A DNA stretch of 64,000 nucleotides from Triglochin maritima (taxonomy: Eukaryota; Streptophyta; Magnoliopsida; Alismatales; Juncaginaceae): positions 20,689,621-20,753,620 of the forward strand of contig OY821784.1 of NCBI GenBank assembly GCA_963682175.1, written 5' to 3'. A program made the position numbers and the translations under genes. The notes under the pieces are model-generated. The model was not told the origin of the DNA. It ran no database searches and worked only from the letters and a program-made list of their open reading frames with translations. Positions 1 to 11,944 of the stretch are shown here, in pieces (positions within the stretch are counted from its first letter, which is position 1; each line of letters begins with the position of its first letter).

Positions 1-168
1 TAAGTCTTGCAACATAGTCCATTTTCTTGATTTTAAGTCCTTTTAGAGTCTCTCCTTCTCAAACCTATTTATTCCTGAAACTTAAACATAAAACTCATTA
101 TGTAGCATTGCTTAGGATAAGAATAAAGGATATAAGACACAAATATCTGCATGATATGATGTCATTCA
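1..168 (-). mobile_element. Athila-lineage LTR, terminal fragment
   Basis: This stretch matches, in the same orientation, the start of the minus-strand Athila LTRs ending at 56971 and 61012. Shared landmarks are the phrase around 'ctctccttctcaaacctatt' and the run ending in 'gatgtcattca'. Read on the minus strand the LTR starts TGAATGACATCAT, compared with TGATTGACATCAT in the others. The rest of the LTR lies left of the window. It abuts LINE A at 169, so it probably inserted into that LINE and removed or displaced its 5' end. Confidence 0.75.
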
Positions 169-181
169 GTCGCCCAAGAAG

Positions 182-430
182 GTGGTGAGGGAGATTGAGA
201 TAGGGCATGCAGAAGTATGGACGATGGGTGAGGGTGGTCGGTTTGAGGCTCTTGGAGGGGAGGCGAGTTGTTTGGGGGAGAGTGAGGATGGGTGTGTGCT
301 GAATGTGGTTGTTGGGGAATGGGATGTTAGTAGGAAAGGAGGGGTGAATCCTTTTTTTCTAAACCCGAGGAGGTCGAAATGGTTCGTGGATATTGAGCCT
401 TCGTCTCTTCCACCGGGGCGATCAAAGTGA
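182..430 (+). pseudogene. LINE A ORF1 C-terminal remnant
   Basis: An 82-codon open stretch sits just before the ORF2 start at 485, in the place where LINE B has the acidic, Gly-rich C-terminal part of ORF1. It is rich in Gly and Glu and ends in a basic Pro/Arg segment followed by a stop. No zinc knuckle or DUF4283 region remains. The assignment rests on position relative to ORF2 and general composition, since direct similarity is weak. Confidence 0.45.
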
Positions 431-484
431 CTCGACAGAAAGGATCGATGCAACAAAAAACTCTAGGCCCCATGACTCCACAAT

Positions 485-3400
485 ATGAATGTCAAATTTT
501 GGAAGTTGCGTGGTATAAATGGAGCCGGCTGTGCACACATGATCCGGGGTCGCATTGTGGACGCAACAACGGATGTTGTTTGTAGGTGATGTTGAAGAAA
601 ATTGAGCGGTTTAAGAAGGAAATTTGGCAACATGCGTGGGCTTCAAATGGAATGGTTAGAGATTTGGGGAGAATGCTTGTACTATGGAATGACGATATAG
701 TGGATCGCAAGGTCACTTTTGAGATTACACGACTACTCCATTTGGAGGGGTGTGTGAAGCGAGATGGGAGGTCCATTACTATCACGAAAATTTATGGGGA
801 AAATGGGCACTTGGAGCGTAGAAAACATCGGGAGGACCTAGGGAGTGCAGCCCCGGCCTTAAACATCCCTTTGCTGGTGGGAGAAGATTTCAATTGCATT
901 AGGCATGGCGGGAGAAGTGAGGAGGCATGGGGCTACACGTGGCAGAAATGGAGGAGTTTAAGGAGTGTGTGGACTAATTACAATTGTTAGAGGTTCCTTC
1001 AACCGAAGGGGAGTTTACTCGGATGAATTCCTCGGAACTTGAAGCTTGCATTGAAACTCGGAATGACCGCATCTTTATGTTGCATGCTTGGCTTGTGGCG
1101 TTCCTGACATCGTACTATGTGGTGTGGGCTCGTAACCTTAGTGATCATGCCATGTTAAACCTTACTACGGAGGTTTTAGAGCACAAGAAGAAGCGTACGT
1201 AGTCTTCTCCAATTTTTGGGTGAAGCCTGAGGTTCTCTTGAGGGTTGTTGAGGATGCTTGGGGGAGTACGTAGAGGGGAAACCGATGTATTGTTTGGTAG
1301 CAAAGATGGACATGGTCAATTAAACGCTTAAATTGTGGAGCAAAGCGGTGTTTGGGAACATTGAGAAGAGGGTGGTTGTTGCCCATACAAACCTTGCACA
1401 GATAAGCTTGGATAGGAGAGATAGCCCAAGTGAAATAGGCTTGGTTGCTGAGGAAGGTGTCGCCAAAGATGTACTTGCTCGTGTTTTGGTTTGGGAGGAA
1501 TCCCTTGTGAGAGAAAAATCAAGAGTCAAATGGTTGAGAGAGAGAGACTAGAATACCGGTTCTTCCATACTTCCCTACGTGTGAGGAGATCCACCAACAT
1601 TGTGAGGAGAGTTTGTGAGGAGGGCCACTAAATTGAGGAGGAGGGGGAGATTAGGGAGGCGTTTAGGCATCGTTACTCTAATTGCTTTGCTACTTCTTTT
1701 CAGGTCAGCTCCGACATCTCTCACATAGTCCTACCTCAAGTGGGACAACGTGATGGGGAGATGCTTATTCGCAAGCTAGAAATGAAGGAGGTGGAAGTTG
1801 TGGTCTTAGGGGCAAATGGGGATCGAGCTCCGGGCCTAGATGGGATGAAAGCGTGTTTCTTCAGGACTTCTTGGGGCATTGTGATGAGGGATATGTTCAA
1901 GGCGTTCGATGATTTTCTGAAGAGTGGGACACTTTTGAAGAAAGTTAACTATATGTTTATCACCTTGATACCGAAGAGGAAGAAGACTCCTACTACAGTG
2001 GATGACTATAGGCTTATATCACTTTACAATATGACGTCTAGATTCTTCGTGAAGATCCTAGCTAACCGGATAAAGGTGCTCTTGCCGAGGCTTGTGGGAG
2101 AAACGCAAAGTGCGTTTGTCAAAGGACCAAGGATCAGCGACAATATCCTCCTCGCATTTGAAGTGTCTCACAATATGCACTTGGAGAAGGGTCATGGACG
2201 TATGTGTATCAAGCTTGATCTAAGGAAGGCTTACGATTCAGTGTCTTGGGAGTTTCTTGCTCTTGTTATGGAGAGGTTTGTCTTCCCTTGCATTGGCAAA
2301 AGCTCATCATGCCATGTATGCAGGCTTCGTTTGTTGTCACCGTCAATGGAGAAAATTCGAGCCCTTTTTGAGCAACAAATGGGCTGAGACAAGGTGACCC
2401 CTTGGCCCCATATTTATTTATCCTTTCCATGGAAGTTTTGAGCGAGATGATAAAGGAGGAGGTTGTAGGGGGTAGGTTGCAGCCATTATCTTATGGGGAT
2501 GAGCTGGTCTCCCACTTATTATTTGCGGATGATTCCTTGTTGTTTGCCAATTCCAAAAAGAGCCATGCTCGAGTAATCAAGCGCGTGTTGGACAAGTTCA
2601 TGGCGTGCTTGGGCCTCGATTTCAACATCACGAAGAGTCAGATCTTCTTGGGTGGAGCTGTGGAGCATGGGGCAAGGATTTGTGAGCACCGTGGAATGCC
2701 AAGGGTCGAGTTCCCGATCATATACCTTGGGTTGCCCTTATACTCAGGAAGGATGGGTCGAACGCATTGCACGACTCTTCTAGAAAACATAAAGACGAGG
2801 CTAAGCACTTGGAAGCAATCACACCTTTCGATAGCCGATCGCGTAGAGCTTGTAAGGAGTGTGTTGGTGTCTTTGAGCATCTATTAGACTTCAGCATTCC
2901 TCGTTCCAAGACAAGTGCTGAAGGAAGTGGAGAGTTTATGTGACGGTTCATTTGGGGGGGGGGGGGAAGAAGTGGGTTGCAATGGCATGGAAAGACGTTT
3001 GTACACCGAAGAGTGAAGGGGGCTTGGGGATGAAAAGGCTCACATAGTAGAATGATGTGGGCATAGTGCGCCTTCTTTGGCTTATGGTGGAGAACAAGGG
3101 CTCGTTATGGGTCAAAAGAATGAGGAAGAAATACTTGAGGAACCGCTCGATTTGGCTTGCGCGTCCCCCATCGGGTTGCTCTTAGGCTTGGAGAGGAATC
3201 TTGCGGGTGCGAGATATTGAAGCAGGTTTATTCAATACAAAGTTGGTGATGGGGAGCGCATCTGTTTCTTCCAACCCCCGTGGTGTGGGGAACCTTTTGA
3301 AAGACTTGACATGGGTGATAAGCTTCACTATGATTTGGGGGTCCCTTGGGACACTAAGGTATCCTATTTTATCCGAAATTGGGAATGGAAGCTGTCACCG

Positions 3401-4013
3401 CCGAGGTCGCATGATTTGGAGGCATTGTGGGCTAAGATTTTGGTGATACAAATTAATGGAGGCGAAGATGAACCAAGAAGGGTAATGGTAAGAGGTGAGA
3501 AGTTCATGATCAAGGAGGTGTGGGGCTGGGTCAAACGCCATGGTGAGAGTGTGGCTTGAGAAAGAGTTGTTTGGCATAGACACCACGTTACAAAACATGC
3601 AATCACAGCTTGGAAGGCTATGAGGGACCGGCTGGTTACGAAGACACTTATGCGACAAAGAGGTGCCCATCATGACCCGTTATGTGTCCTTTGTTATAAG
3701 GAGGAAGAAGACCTGTCCCATATGTTTTGGGGTTGTGCGTTCACAAGGCGCATGTAGGGTTTAGCGACAGGTTTGTAGGGTCCAAGGTACCAATGCAGGC
3801 GAAATTAGTAGGGTGACGTGTAAGTGGGCTTTTAATGCCACGATCTATGAGTGCTGGCACGAAATAAACCGGCGAATCTTTGAGGGTGAGACGAGAAGAC
3901 CGGAGGAAGTATTTGGGCTAGTTAAAGACTCGATCCGCAGCATGGGTGAGCGGATTGGAGATCTTGCAAAAGAGGTTGGGAGACTTCAAGATTTCGAGAA
4001 AGAATGGAGTTGA
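485..4013 (+). pseudogene. LINE A ORF2 (endonuclease / reverse transcriptase / zf-RVT), broken
   Basis: ORF2 of L1-type LINEs nicks target DNA with an APE-like endonuclease and copies the RNA by target-primed reverse transcription. The start at 485 aligns with the LINE B start at 11945. Endonuclease signs are the 'HMIRGRI' region and a 'VGEDFNCIR' segment near 880, where LINE B has GGDFNCIR. The RT shows an ADDYR-type 'VDDYRLISL', 'KLDLRKAYDSVSW' near 2210 and the catalytic FADD near 2522. A Cys/His segment near 3690-3740 corresponds to zf-RVT. The reading passes through all three frames with several stops, and a 13-G run at 2954-2966 adds another shift. The last open piece is 3813-4013. Confidence 0.88.
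2954..2966 (+). repeat. poly-G run (13 G) in LINE A ORF2
   Basis: Thirteen G residues replace a site that in LINE B reads 'attggggaggtcc' (near 14440), which encodes a conserved WGGP-like segment. The expansion shifts the frame. It could be a real homopolymer expansion or an assembly error. Confidence 0.8.
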
Positions 4014-4219
4014 GACGCGTCTTAGAAACGTAGGCGTATAATTGTGTACTGGTTTGTAATACGGAGTAGCGTAGTCTGTGTGTTTGTATTCCATGTTGGA
4101 TGCTGGCTCATAAACTTAGTATAGCCTGCATACTTTTACTTTCTGTTATGTAGGTTGTTCAAAACTTTTACTTAATATACTTCTAGGCTAAGCCTCCCCT
4201 TTTTGTGTTGCCAAAAAAA

Positions 4220-7200
4220 GGACAACAAGAAGAGAGAGAAGGAGAAGGAAAATGCAAAAAGAGAAGTAGGGGGATTGAAGTAGAGAAGGAGAGAGAGGGA
4301 AGGAAATTGTAGATGGGGAGTGAAGGATAAGGAGAGAAGAGACAAAAGGGAAGAGACAATCAGAGAGGCGAGTGAGAAGGAGAGAGGCGGGACAATAAGA
4401 GAGTGTGAAGAAGAACATGGAGGAGGGAGGGAGAATGAGAAGAGGAGAGAGAAGGAAAGAGGAGAGAGGGGAGAGATGGAAGGAAAAGAATAGGCAAAGA
4501 TAAGGAGAGAGGGGGAGAGATGAGAGAGGATGGGAAGGAGAGGGAGAATGAGCGAGAAAAGGAGAGACGGGGAAGGAGAAAGAGAAGGAGGAAAAAGAGA
4601 TGGATGATAGAGGGTAGAGAGAGAATGGGAAGAGAGAGATCAGGAGAATGAGACGGAGAGTAAAAGTGAGAGAGAGAAGTAAACAGATAGAGGGAAGGGG
4701 AGGGACCGAAGGAGAAGGAGAAAGAGAAGTAGAAATAGAAATAGAAAGAATATGATAAGGAGAGATACTGAAGAAGAGATACAAGAGACGGAGAGAGAAA
4801 GAGAAGGAGGAGGGAGAGGGACATAGAAGTAGGAGAGAAGAAGGAGAGAAAGAGTACTAAAAAGAACAACTAAAGGAGAAAGAGGGAGAGAAGGAGATGG
4901 AGAAGTAGAAGGGTAGAGAAGGAGAAAGAAAGGGATACATAAGGAAAGGGAGAGAGGAGAGATGGAGAAGGAGAGGTAGAGAGAACAATAGAGACAGAGG
5001 GAGAGGGAGATGGAGAGATGGACAAGTAGAGTGATTAGGAGGGAGCGAAACGGAGAAGGAGAGAGAGTGAATTAGAACGAGAGGAAGAGAGGGGAGAGAG
5101 AGACTGTGGAGTAAAGAAAAGGAGAGGGAGAAAGAGAAGGAGAGAAGAACTAGAAAGAGGGAGGAAAGGGAGGGGGAGAAAGAGTGAGAGAAGGGGATAG
5201 ACATTCCGTAAGTGAGCTAGATGGAGAAAGAAAAGGAGAAGGAAAGAGATAGAAAGAGAGAGGAGAGGAAGAGGAGACTGGAAGGGAAGGACAAGGGGAG
5301 TAGGAAAGAGAGTGGGAGAAGGAGAAGTAGAGGTAGAAGGTACGGAGAGAGAAATATAGAGAAGGAGAAGGAGGGAGAAGGGGAGACAGAGAAAGAGAGA
5401 AGTAGAGAAGGAAAGAGAGAGGGAGAAGGAGAAGTAGAGGTAGAAGGTAGGAAGAGAGAGAAATATACAGAAGGAGAAGGAGGGAGAAGGGGAGAGAGAG
5501 AAAGAGAGCAGGAGAATGAGAAAGGATGAGAAGGGGAAAGAGAGAGATTGAGAAACAAAGAGAGAGAACAGAGATAAGGGGGAGAATGGGAGGTGTGAGA
5601 GAGAGTGAAGGTGACAAAGAGGAAAAGTAATGAGAGGAGGAGATATAAGGATATGACTGGCAGAAGGAGAGAGAGTGAAGTAAGACGAGGGAGAAGAAGG
5701 AGAGAGAAGAACAAGAAGGAAAACAAGAGAGACGACAAGGAGAGAGAGAAGGAGAACGATAGGGAGAAGAATAAGGACACAACGGGAGAAGGAGAAGGGG
5801 CAAGTGGAGAGAAAACAAGGAGAGAGAGAGAGAAGGACAATGGGAGTGGGAGGTGAGGAGAGCAAGATGGAGAGAGAAGGAGACGGAGAGACTGAAAGAG
5901 AGGAGACGGGAAGGAGAAGGAGATTGAGAGACAATCAAGAGGAGAAGAAGAGAGAGAAAGAGAAGGCAAGCGAGAGAGAGAGGGACAAGAAGAAGAGGGA
6001 GAAGAAGAAGGAAAAGGGGAAAAGAGAAGTAGGGGGATTGAAGTAGAGGCGGAGAGAGAGAGGAGATTGTAGACGGGGAGTGAAGGATAAGGAGAGATGA
6101 GACATAAGGGAAGAGAGACCGGAGAGAGGAGTGAGAAGGAGAGAGAGCGGGACAATAAGAGACAGTGAAGAAGAACAAGGAGGAGGGAGGGAGAATGAGA
6201 AGCGGAGAGAGAAGGAAAGAGAAAGAGAGAGGGGAGAGATGGAAGGAAAAGAATAGATAAGGATAATGAGAGAGGGAGAGAGATGAGAGGGGGGGAGAGA
6301 TGAGAGAGGATGAGAAGGAGAGGGAGAAGTAGCGAGAGTAGGAGTGACAGGGAAGGAGATAGAGAAGGAGGAAAGACAGATGGAGGATAGAGGGAAGAGG
6401 GAGAAGTAGATGAGAGAGAGAAGGAGAAGGAGACAGAGAGTGATAGTGAGAGAGAGATGGAAAGGGATAGAGAGAAGAAGAAGGAGAGGGAGAGAAGGAG
6501 AAGTAGAAATAGAAATAGAAATAGAAAGAATAGGATAATCAGAGATAGGGAAGAAGAGAGACAAGAGACAAAGAGAGAGAGAGAGAAAGAGAAGGATGAG
6601 GGAGACGCAGAGAGAAGTAGGAGAGAAAGAGTACTAAAAAGAAGGACTAAACGGGAAAGTGGGAGAGAAGGAGAAGGGTAGAGAAGGAGAAAGAAAGGGA
6701 GAGAGAAGGAGAAAGCGAGAGAGAAGGAGAAGGAGATGCAGAGGGTTTGAAAGTGTGAAGAAGCGGAGAAAGAGAAGGGGAGAGAAGGAAACAGATGGAA
6801 GGAGAAGGAGAGAGAGGGGGAGTGAAGGGGAAGATGGGAGGTGGGGAAAAATGAGGAGAGATAGAAGGAGAGATAGACATAGGAGGGGGAGAGGGAAGGA
6901 GAGGGAGAGAGGTGAGAGAAAGGAGAGAGAGAGGGAGGCAGAAGGGGAGAGTCAGAGATGGAGAGTGTAGGAAAGGAGACAAAGAGAGAGAGAAAGCGAA
7001 CGAGGAGGGTGAGGGAGAGAGCAGTAGGAGAGAAAGAGTACTAAAAAGGACTATCGGAGAAAAAAGGAGAGAAGGAGATGGAGATGGAGAAGGGTAGAGA
7101 AGGAGAAAGAAAGGGAGAGATAAGGAGAAGGAGAGAGCGAGAGAGAAGGAGATGTAGATGGTTTGAAAGAGTGAAGAAGCGGAGAGAGACGTAGAAGGAG

Positions 7201-9715
7201 AAGGGAGAGAAGGAAACAAATGGGAAGGAGAAGGAGAGAGGGGGAGTGAAGGAGAAGGACGGAGGTGGGGAGAAAAGGAGACGAGACAGAAGGAGAGATA
7301 AACAAAGGAGGGGGAGAGAGGTGAGAGAAAGGAGGGCGAGAGGGGAGAGAGGTGAGAGAAAGGAGGGAGAGAGAAGGAGAAGGAGAGTGTAGGACGAGAG
7401 GGAAGGAAATGGGGAAACAAGGAGAGACGGAGAGGGAAGAAGAACAGAGAAGGAGGTGGAGACAAAGAGCTAGAATGAAAAGGAGAGTGAGGAGAGGTGG
7501 ACAGAGGGGGAGAGAGTGAGAAGGGCAAGGAGACGGAGAGAGGAGAGATGGAGAAGGAGAGGTAAAGAGAACAATAGGGAAGGAGGGAGAGGGAGATGGG
7601 GAGGGGGAGAAGGAGAGAGATTAGGAGGGTGTGAAATGGAGAAGGAGGGAGAGTGAATTAGAATGACAAGACGAGAGAGGAGAGAGAGAGACTGTGGAGT
7701 AAAGAAAAGGAGAGGGAGAAACAGAAGGAGAGAAAAAGTAGAAAGAGGGAGAAAGATTGAGAGAAAGGGAGAGAGATTCCATAAGTGAGCTAGATGGAGA
7801 AAGACAAGGAGAAAGAGACACGAAGAGAGAGATGGAAGGAAGAGGAGACTGGAAGGGAAGGAGAAAGAGAGTAGGAATGAGAGTGGAAGAAGGAGAACTA
7901 GAGGCAGAAGGTAAGAAGAGAGAGAAATATAGAGAAGGAGATGGAGGGTGAAAGGGAGAGAGAAAGAGAGAAGGAGAGTAGGAAAGATATAGGGAGAAGG
8001 GGAAGTAAAGGTAGAAGGTAAGAAAAGAGAGAAATATAGAAAAGGAGAAGGAAGGAGAAGGGGAGAGTGTGAAAGAGGGAAGGAGAACGAGAAAGTAGGA
8101 GAAGGAGAACGAGAGAGATGGAGAGACAAAGAGAGAGGAGAGAGTTAATGAGGAGAACGAGAGGAGTGAGAGAGAGTGAAGGTTACAAAGTGGAAAAGTA
8201 AAAGGAGGATGAGAGAGAATGACAGGCGAAACAGAAGGAGAGAGAGCGGAGGAAGAGGAGGGAGAAGAAGGAGAGAGAAGAAGACAGAGAACAAGAAAGA
8301 CGACAAGGAGAGAGAGAAGGGGAACGACAGGGAGAAGAATAAGGACACAGAGAGAGAAAGAGAAGGAGAATGGGAGAGTGGAGAGAAAACAATGTGAGAG
8401 AGAAGGGCAATGGGTGTGAGAGAGAGGAGAGCGAGATGGAGAGAGAACTTGATGGAGATAGGGAGAAAGAGCAGAGATGGGAAGCAGAAGGAGATAGACA
8501 AAGAATCAAGAGGCGAAAGAGAGAGAAGGGGAAGGCTAGCGAGAGAGAGGGACAAGAAGAAGAGAGAGATGTAGAAGGAAATGGGGAAAAGATAAGTAGG
8601 GGGATTGAAGTAGAGGACGAGAGAGAGGGAAGGAGAAGGAGATAGACAGAGAATCAAGAGGAGAAAGAGAGAGAGAAGGGGAAGTCTAGCGAGAGAGAGG
8701 GACAAGAAGAAGAGAGGGAAGGAGAAGGAAATGGGGAAAAGATAAGTAGGGGGATTGAAGTAGAGGAGGGGAGAGACGGAAGGATATTGAAGATGGGAAG
8801 TGAAGGATAGGGAGAGAAAAGACAGATGGGAAGAGAGAATCAGAGAGAGGTGAGAAGGAGAGAGAGCGGGACAATAAGAGCGAGTGAAGAAGAACAAGGA
8901 GGAGCGAGGGAGAATGAGAAGCGAAGAGAGTAGGAAATAGAATAAGAGAGGGGAGAGATGGAAGGAAAAGAATAGAGAAAGATAAGGAGAGGGGGGAGAG
9001 ATGAAAGAGGATGGGAAGGAGAGGGAGAATGAGCGAGAAAAGGAGAGACAAGGAAGGAGAAGGAGATAGACAAAGAAGGAGAAGGAGAGACAACAAAACA
9101 GAAGGAGAGAGAGCGGAGGAAGAGGAGGGAGAAGAAGGAGAGAGAAGAAGACAGAGAACAAGAAAGACGACAAGGAGAGAGAGAAGGGGAACGACAAGGA
9201 GAAGAATAAGGACACATAGAGAGAAAGAGAAGGAGAATGGGAGAGTGGAGAGAAGACAATGAGAGAGAGAAGGACAATGGGCGTGAGAGAGAGGAGAGCG
9301 AGATGGAGAGAGAACTTGATGGAAATAGGGATAAAGAGTAGAGATGGGAAGAAGAAGGAGATAGACAAAGAATCAAGAGGAGAAAGAGAGAGAGAAGGGG
9401 AAGGCTAGCGAGGGAGATGGACAAGAAGAAGAGAGATATGGAGAAGGAAGTAGGAAAAAGAGATGGAGGATAGATGGAAGAGAGAGAAGTAGATGAGAGA
9501 GAGAAGGAGAATGAGACGGATAGTAAGAGTGAGTGAGAGAGAGGGAAACGGATAAAGAGAAGGAGAAGGAGAGTAAGAGAAGGAGAAGTAGAAATAGAAA
9601 GAATAGGATAAGGAGAGATAGTGAAGTAAAGAGACAAGAGTCAAAAGACGGAGAGAGAGAGAAAGAGAAGGACGAAGGAGAGGGAGAGAGCAGTAGGAGA
9701 AGGAGAAGGAGAGAA
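4220..9715 (+). repeat. 5.5 kb polypurine (GA-rich) array with higher-order repetition
   Basis: Almost every base on the plus strand is A or G (GAGA, GGAGAA and AGAGAG mixtures), with few pyrimidines. It is more ordered than a simple microsatellite because rare pyrimidine-bearing landmarks recur in the same order at a constant offset. 'gtgaattagaa' is at 5067 and 7653 (2586 bp), 'ccRtaagtgagctagatgg' at 5206 and 7779 (2573 bp), and 'agtagggggattgaag' at 6028 and 8595 (2567 bp). 'gagtactaaaaa' occurs four times (about 4851, 6630, 7036, 9718). Very long open frames on the minus strand (Ser/Leu/Pro only) are a by-product of the CT composition and are not genes. It starts at the A tail of LINE A and ends at the target duplication of LINE B. 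Confidence 0.9.
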
Positions 9716-9728
9716 GGAGTACTAAAAA
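9716..9728. repeat. Target-site duplication of LINE B, left copy
   Basis: GGAGTACTAAAAA here is repeated exactly at 15770-15782, directly after the A tail of LINE B. A 13-bp direct repeat bracketing the element is what L1 insertion leaves. Because 'gagtactaaaaa' is also a recurring motif of the polypurine array, the target was probably the array itself. Confidence 0.75.
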
Positions 9729-9780
9729 AATGACTGGAGGAGAAGAGTAGACGGAGACATGAGAGGAGAGAGAAGGTGTG

Positions 9781-11940
9781 ATGCGCATGGGGAGCCTTGG
9801 CTCCTCTCGGGTTTCCGACCCCATTTCTCCACCAAAATCCGTTTTTTTCTCACCCAAATGGAGACGAAGACTAGACTACACGTTTGGAAAACAAGATGGA
9901 GTTTTTGGCACAACAAAGGATCTCCATTACGTCCCAAAGGAAAGCTCTTCCGCAGCTTTGGAAGAACTTGATGCTGCGCCACTTCTAGGGAGTGCTGCAG
10001 CTCCCCCAAGGAAGTGGAGTGACCTCTTCTCAGCAAAGCCAAGGGCACCCACGACCCTAGACTTCATTCAGCCTGTTGTTAAAGGAGGGGAGAAGGTTGT
10101 TGTATGTTCAAAGATGGAAGTAGTGGAGGCACTGAAAAGATGGGATTCGGTTTTGGTAGGTCACTTCATCGGTTTCAGACCTCACCTACCAACATTGGAG
10201 AAGAACCTCCAAAAGCTATGGGCTCTTGCTGGAGGTTTGGAAGTCATTAGGAGGGGGCAGGGGTTCTTATTATTTCGTTTTTCTGCTGGAGAAGATAGGA
10301 AGAAAGTCCTCCAAGGAGGGCCATATTTTGTTAGAGGAGCTCCACTTGTGGTTCAAGAATGGCTCCCGGAGATGACATTGGAGAAAGCACATATCACAAC
10401 GGTTCCTATATGGGTTCGTTTTCCAGTGCTTGACCTTCGTTTTTGGTCACAAAGAACATTGAGTAATATTGTAAGTGTCCTCGGGAGACCGCTCTACATG
10501 GATGACAACACGGCTTATGGGAGAAGATTAGCTTTTGCTAGGGTGTTCATTGAAGTGAGTCCGGATTTTTTATACCCTAGTTGGGTAGATATTCAAGTAG
10601 AGGATAGTGCAACACATAAAGTTTTCGTGGAGTACGAGTGGCGCCCCGGTTATTGCAAGGAGTGTCTCGAGTTTGGTCAAGAGGATGAGAAATGTCCACA
10701 CCGGAATCTACCCCCAAAGGTACTTACTTCCCACCCTCACGTTGCTGAAAAGTGGGTGGTGGTTACTCGGGGTAAAGGGGGGAGACATGAAGGGTGTGAG
10801 GAGAGCATGGAGGGAGAGGCGAATGGGAGTGGGTGTGGAAATGAGACTAAGATAGATGGTTTTGTGAGGGAGAGTGAGGCTCACGAAGATAGGGAGGGGG
10901 ATGGGGCTGGTGGTGAGGGAGGAAAGGGAGGAGAGGGTGGAAGGGATGATGAGGTGGAGTTTGGTGCAGCTAAGGTGGAGATAGACACAAATGTGGAGGT
11001 GCCATGTGGAAAGGGGAGTGAGGTGGCGCAAGATGCATTAGGAGGAAATCCACTAAACAAGGAAGAAATCCGGTTGGAAGGTGCACATGAGGAGAGGTTT
11101 AGTGGTATAAGACACTCCATGTGTCAAGACAAGTTGGTTCTCTCTCCAGGGAGTCCAACGTTTGGTAGCATGAGATTACAAGGGGAAAGTCTCATTGGTT
11201 GACAAATAGAGCAAAGAGAAGTGGGTGGGAAAAGTGCTAGGTCTATTTCTGGACAACCCAATGAGGAGGGATGTGAGTGCTTTACTAAAGGCTGGACCAA
11301 TAAGGAGAGGAGCAGCCCTCTTGCAAAGAATGAAGGGGGGAACCAGGTGGAAATGATGGGGATCTCATTAGAGGAGAAGGTTCTAGCTGAAGATAGTGGG
11401 AAAAATTCAAAGTGTGTTAGTGGGCCTTTGGAAGCTCTAACCTCACGTGAAGATGGAGTGCCTTTGAGTGGGGGACACTTAGTGAGGGTCTTTCAAGGTG
11501 AAGAGAATGAGTCTAGAGAAGTGGTTTGTGTGCATGGGCTGGAGACTACTAGAAGAACATGTGTTGGGAATGCAAGCCATGCACAAAATACAAATGATAT
11601 GGGAAAGGGAGACATCACGAAAAATTATAGTGGGGGACAAACCAAGGAGGAGGAATGTGAACCAAGTGGGCTAGCCTCATTGATACATAAGGAGAAGGGC
11701 TGGACATCTCCCTCGAGGGTGGCTCGAGGAAAGGAACTCCCAAAGACTAGCAACGTGCAAAATGGGGGACAATTTGACCTCCTCAGAAATGAAGCGAGCT
11801 CGATGATGGAAGATCAAGGAGATAGAGTAACTCCTGGGCAGCAAGTTTGCTCCCCGTCCATCCCTCTCCGGCGCTCCGGTCGGAAGATAAGTAGCAAAAT
11901 TTTCCCATGTGGAGGTAGAGGGGGTCACCCCGCACCTTAA
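9781..11940 (+). pseudogene. LINE B ORF1 (DUF4283-type RNA-binding protein), one in-frame stop
   Basis: ORF1 proteins of plant L1 elements bind the element RNA. After a basic N-terminus, residues of about 90-250 form a DUF4283-like domain with the segments 'VGHFIGFRPHLPTLEK', 'GFLLFRF', 'WLPEM' and 'PIWVRFPVLDLRFWS'. A CCHC-type knuckle follows near 10650 (CKEC-4-Q-4-C), with Gln where the His should be. The C-terminal half is acidic and Gly/Glu-rich. TGA at 11200-11202 interrupts the frame, and the same frame then continues to TAA at 11938-11940. LINE D reads AGA at the equivalent codon, so the stop is a point mutation. ATG 9781 is chosen because ATG 9787 aligns with the LINE D start (25673); either could initiate. 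Confidence 0.85.
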
Positions 11941-11944
11941 ACCC

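Larger units (their letters stand above)
169..4219 (+). mobile_element. LINE A, L1-like non-LTR retrotransposon, degenerate
   Basis: This is a plant L1-type LINE in sense orientation. It holds an ORF1 tail, an endonuclease (about 485-1200), a reverse transcriptase (about 1740-2950), a zf-RVT region (about 3450-3780) and a 3' UTR ending in a short A run (4213-4219). The last 40 bp ('aatatacttc..aggctaagcctccc..ttgcc' then A) match the 3' end of LINE B at 15725-15769, so the 3' terminus is complete. The 5' end is cut by the LTR at 168. Many stops and frameshifts make it non-functional. Confidence 0.9.

Noticed and set aside
4188..9857. Many long open frames (up to 407 codons) on the minus strand, and shorter ones on the plus strand, of the polypurine block
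   Set aside because: They consist only of Ser/Leu/Pro/Phe (or Glu/Arg/Lys/Gly) because the DNA has two bases; overlapping frames are all open and no domain is visible.
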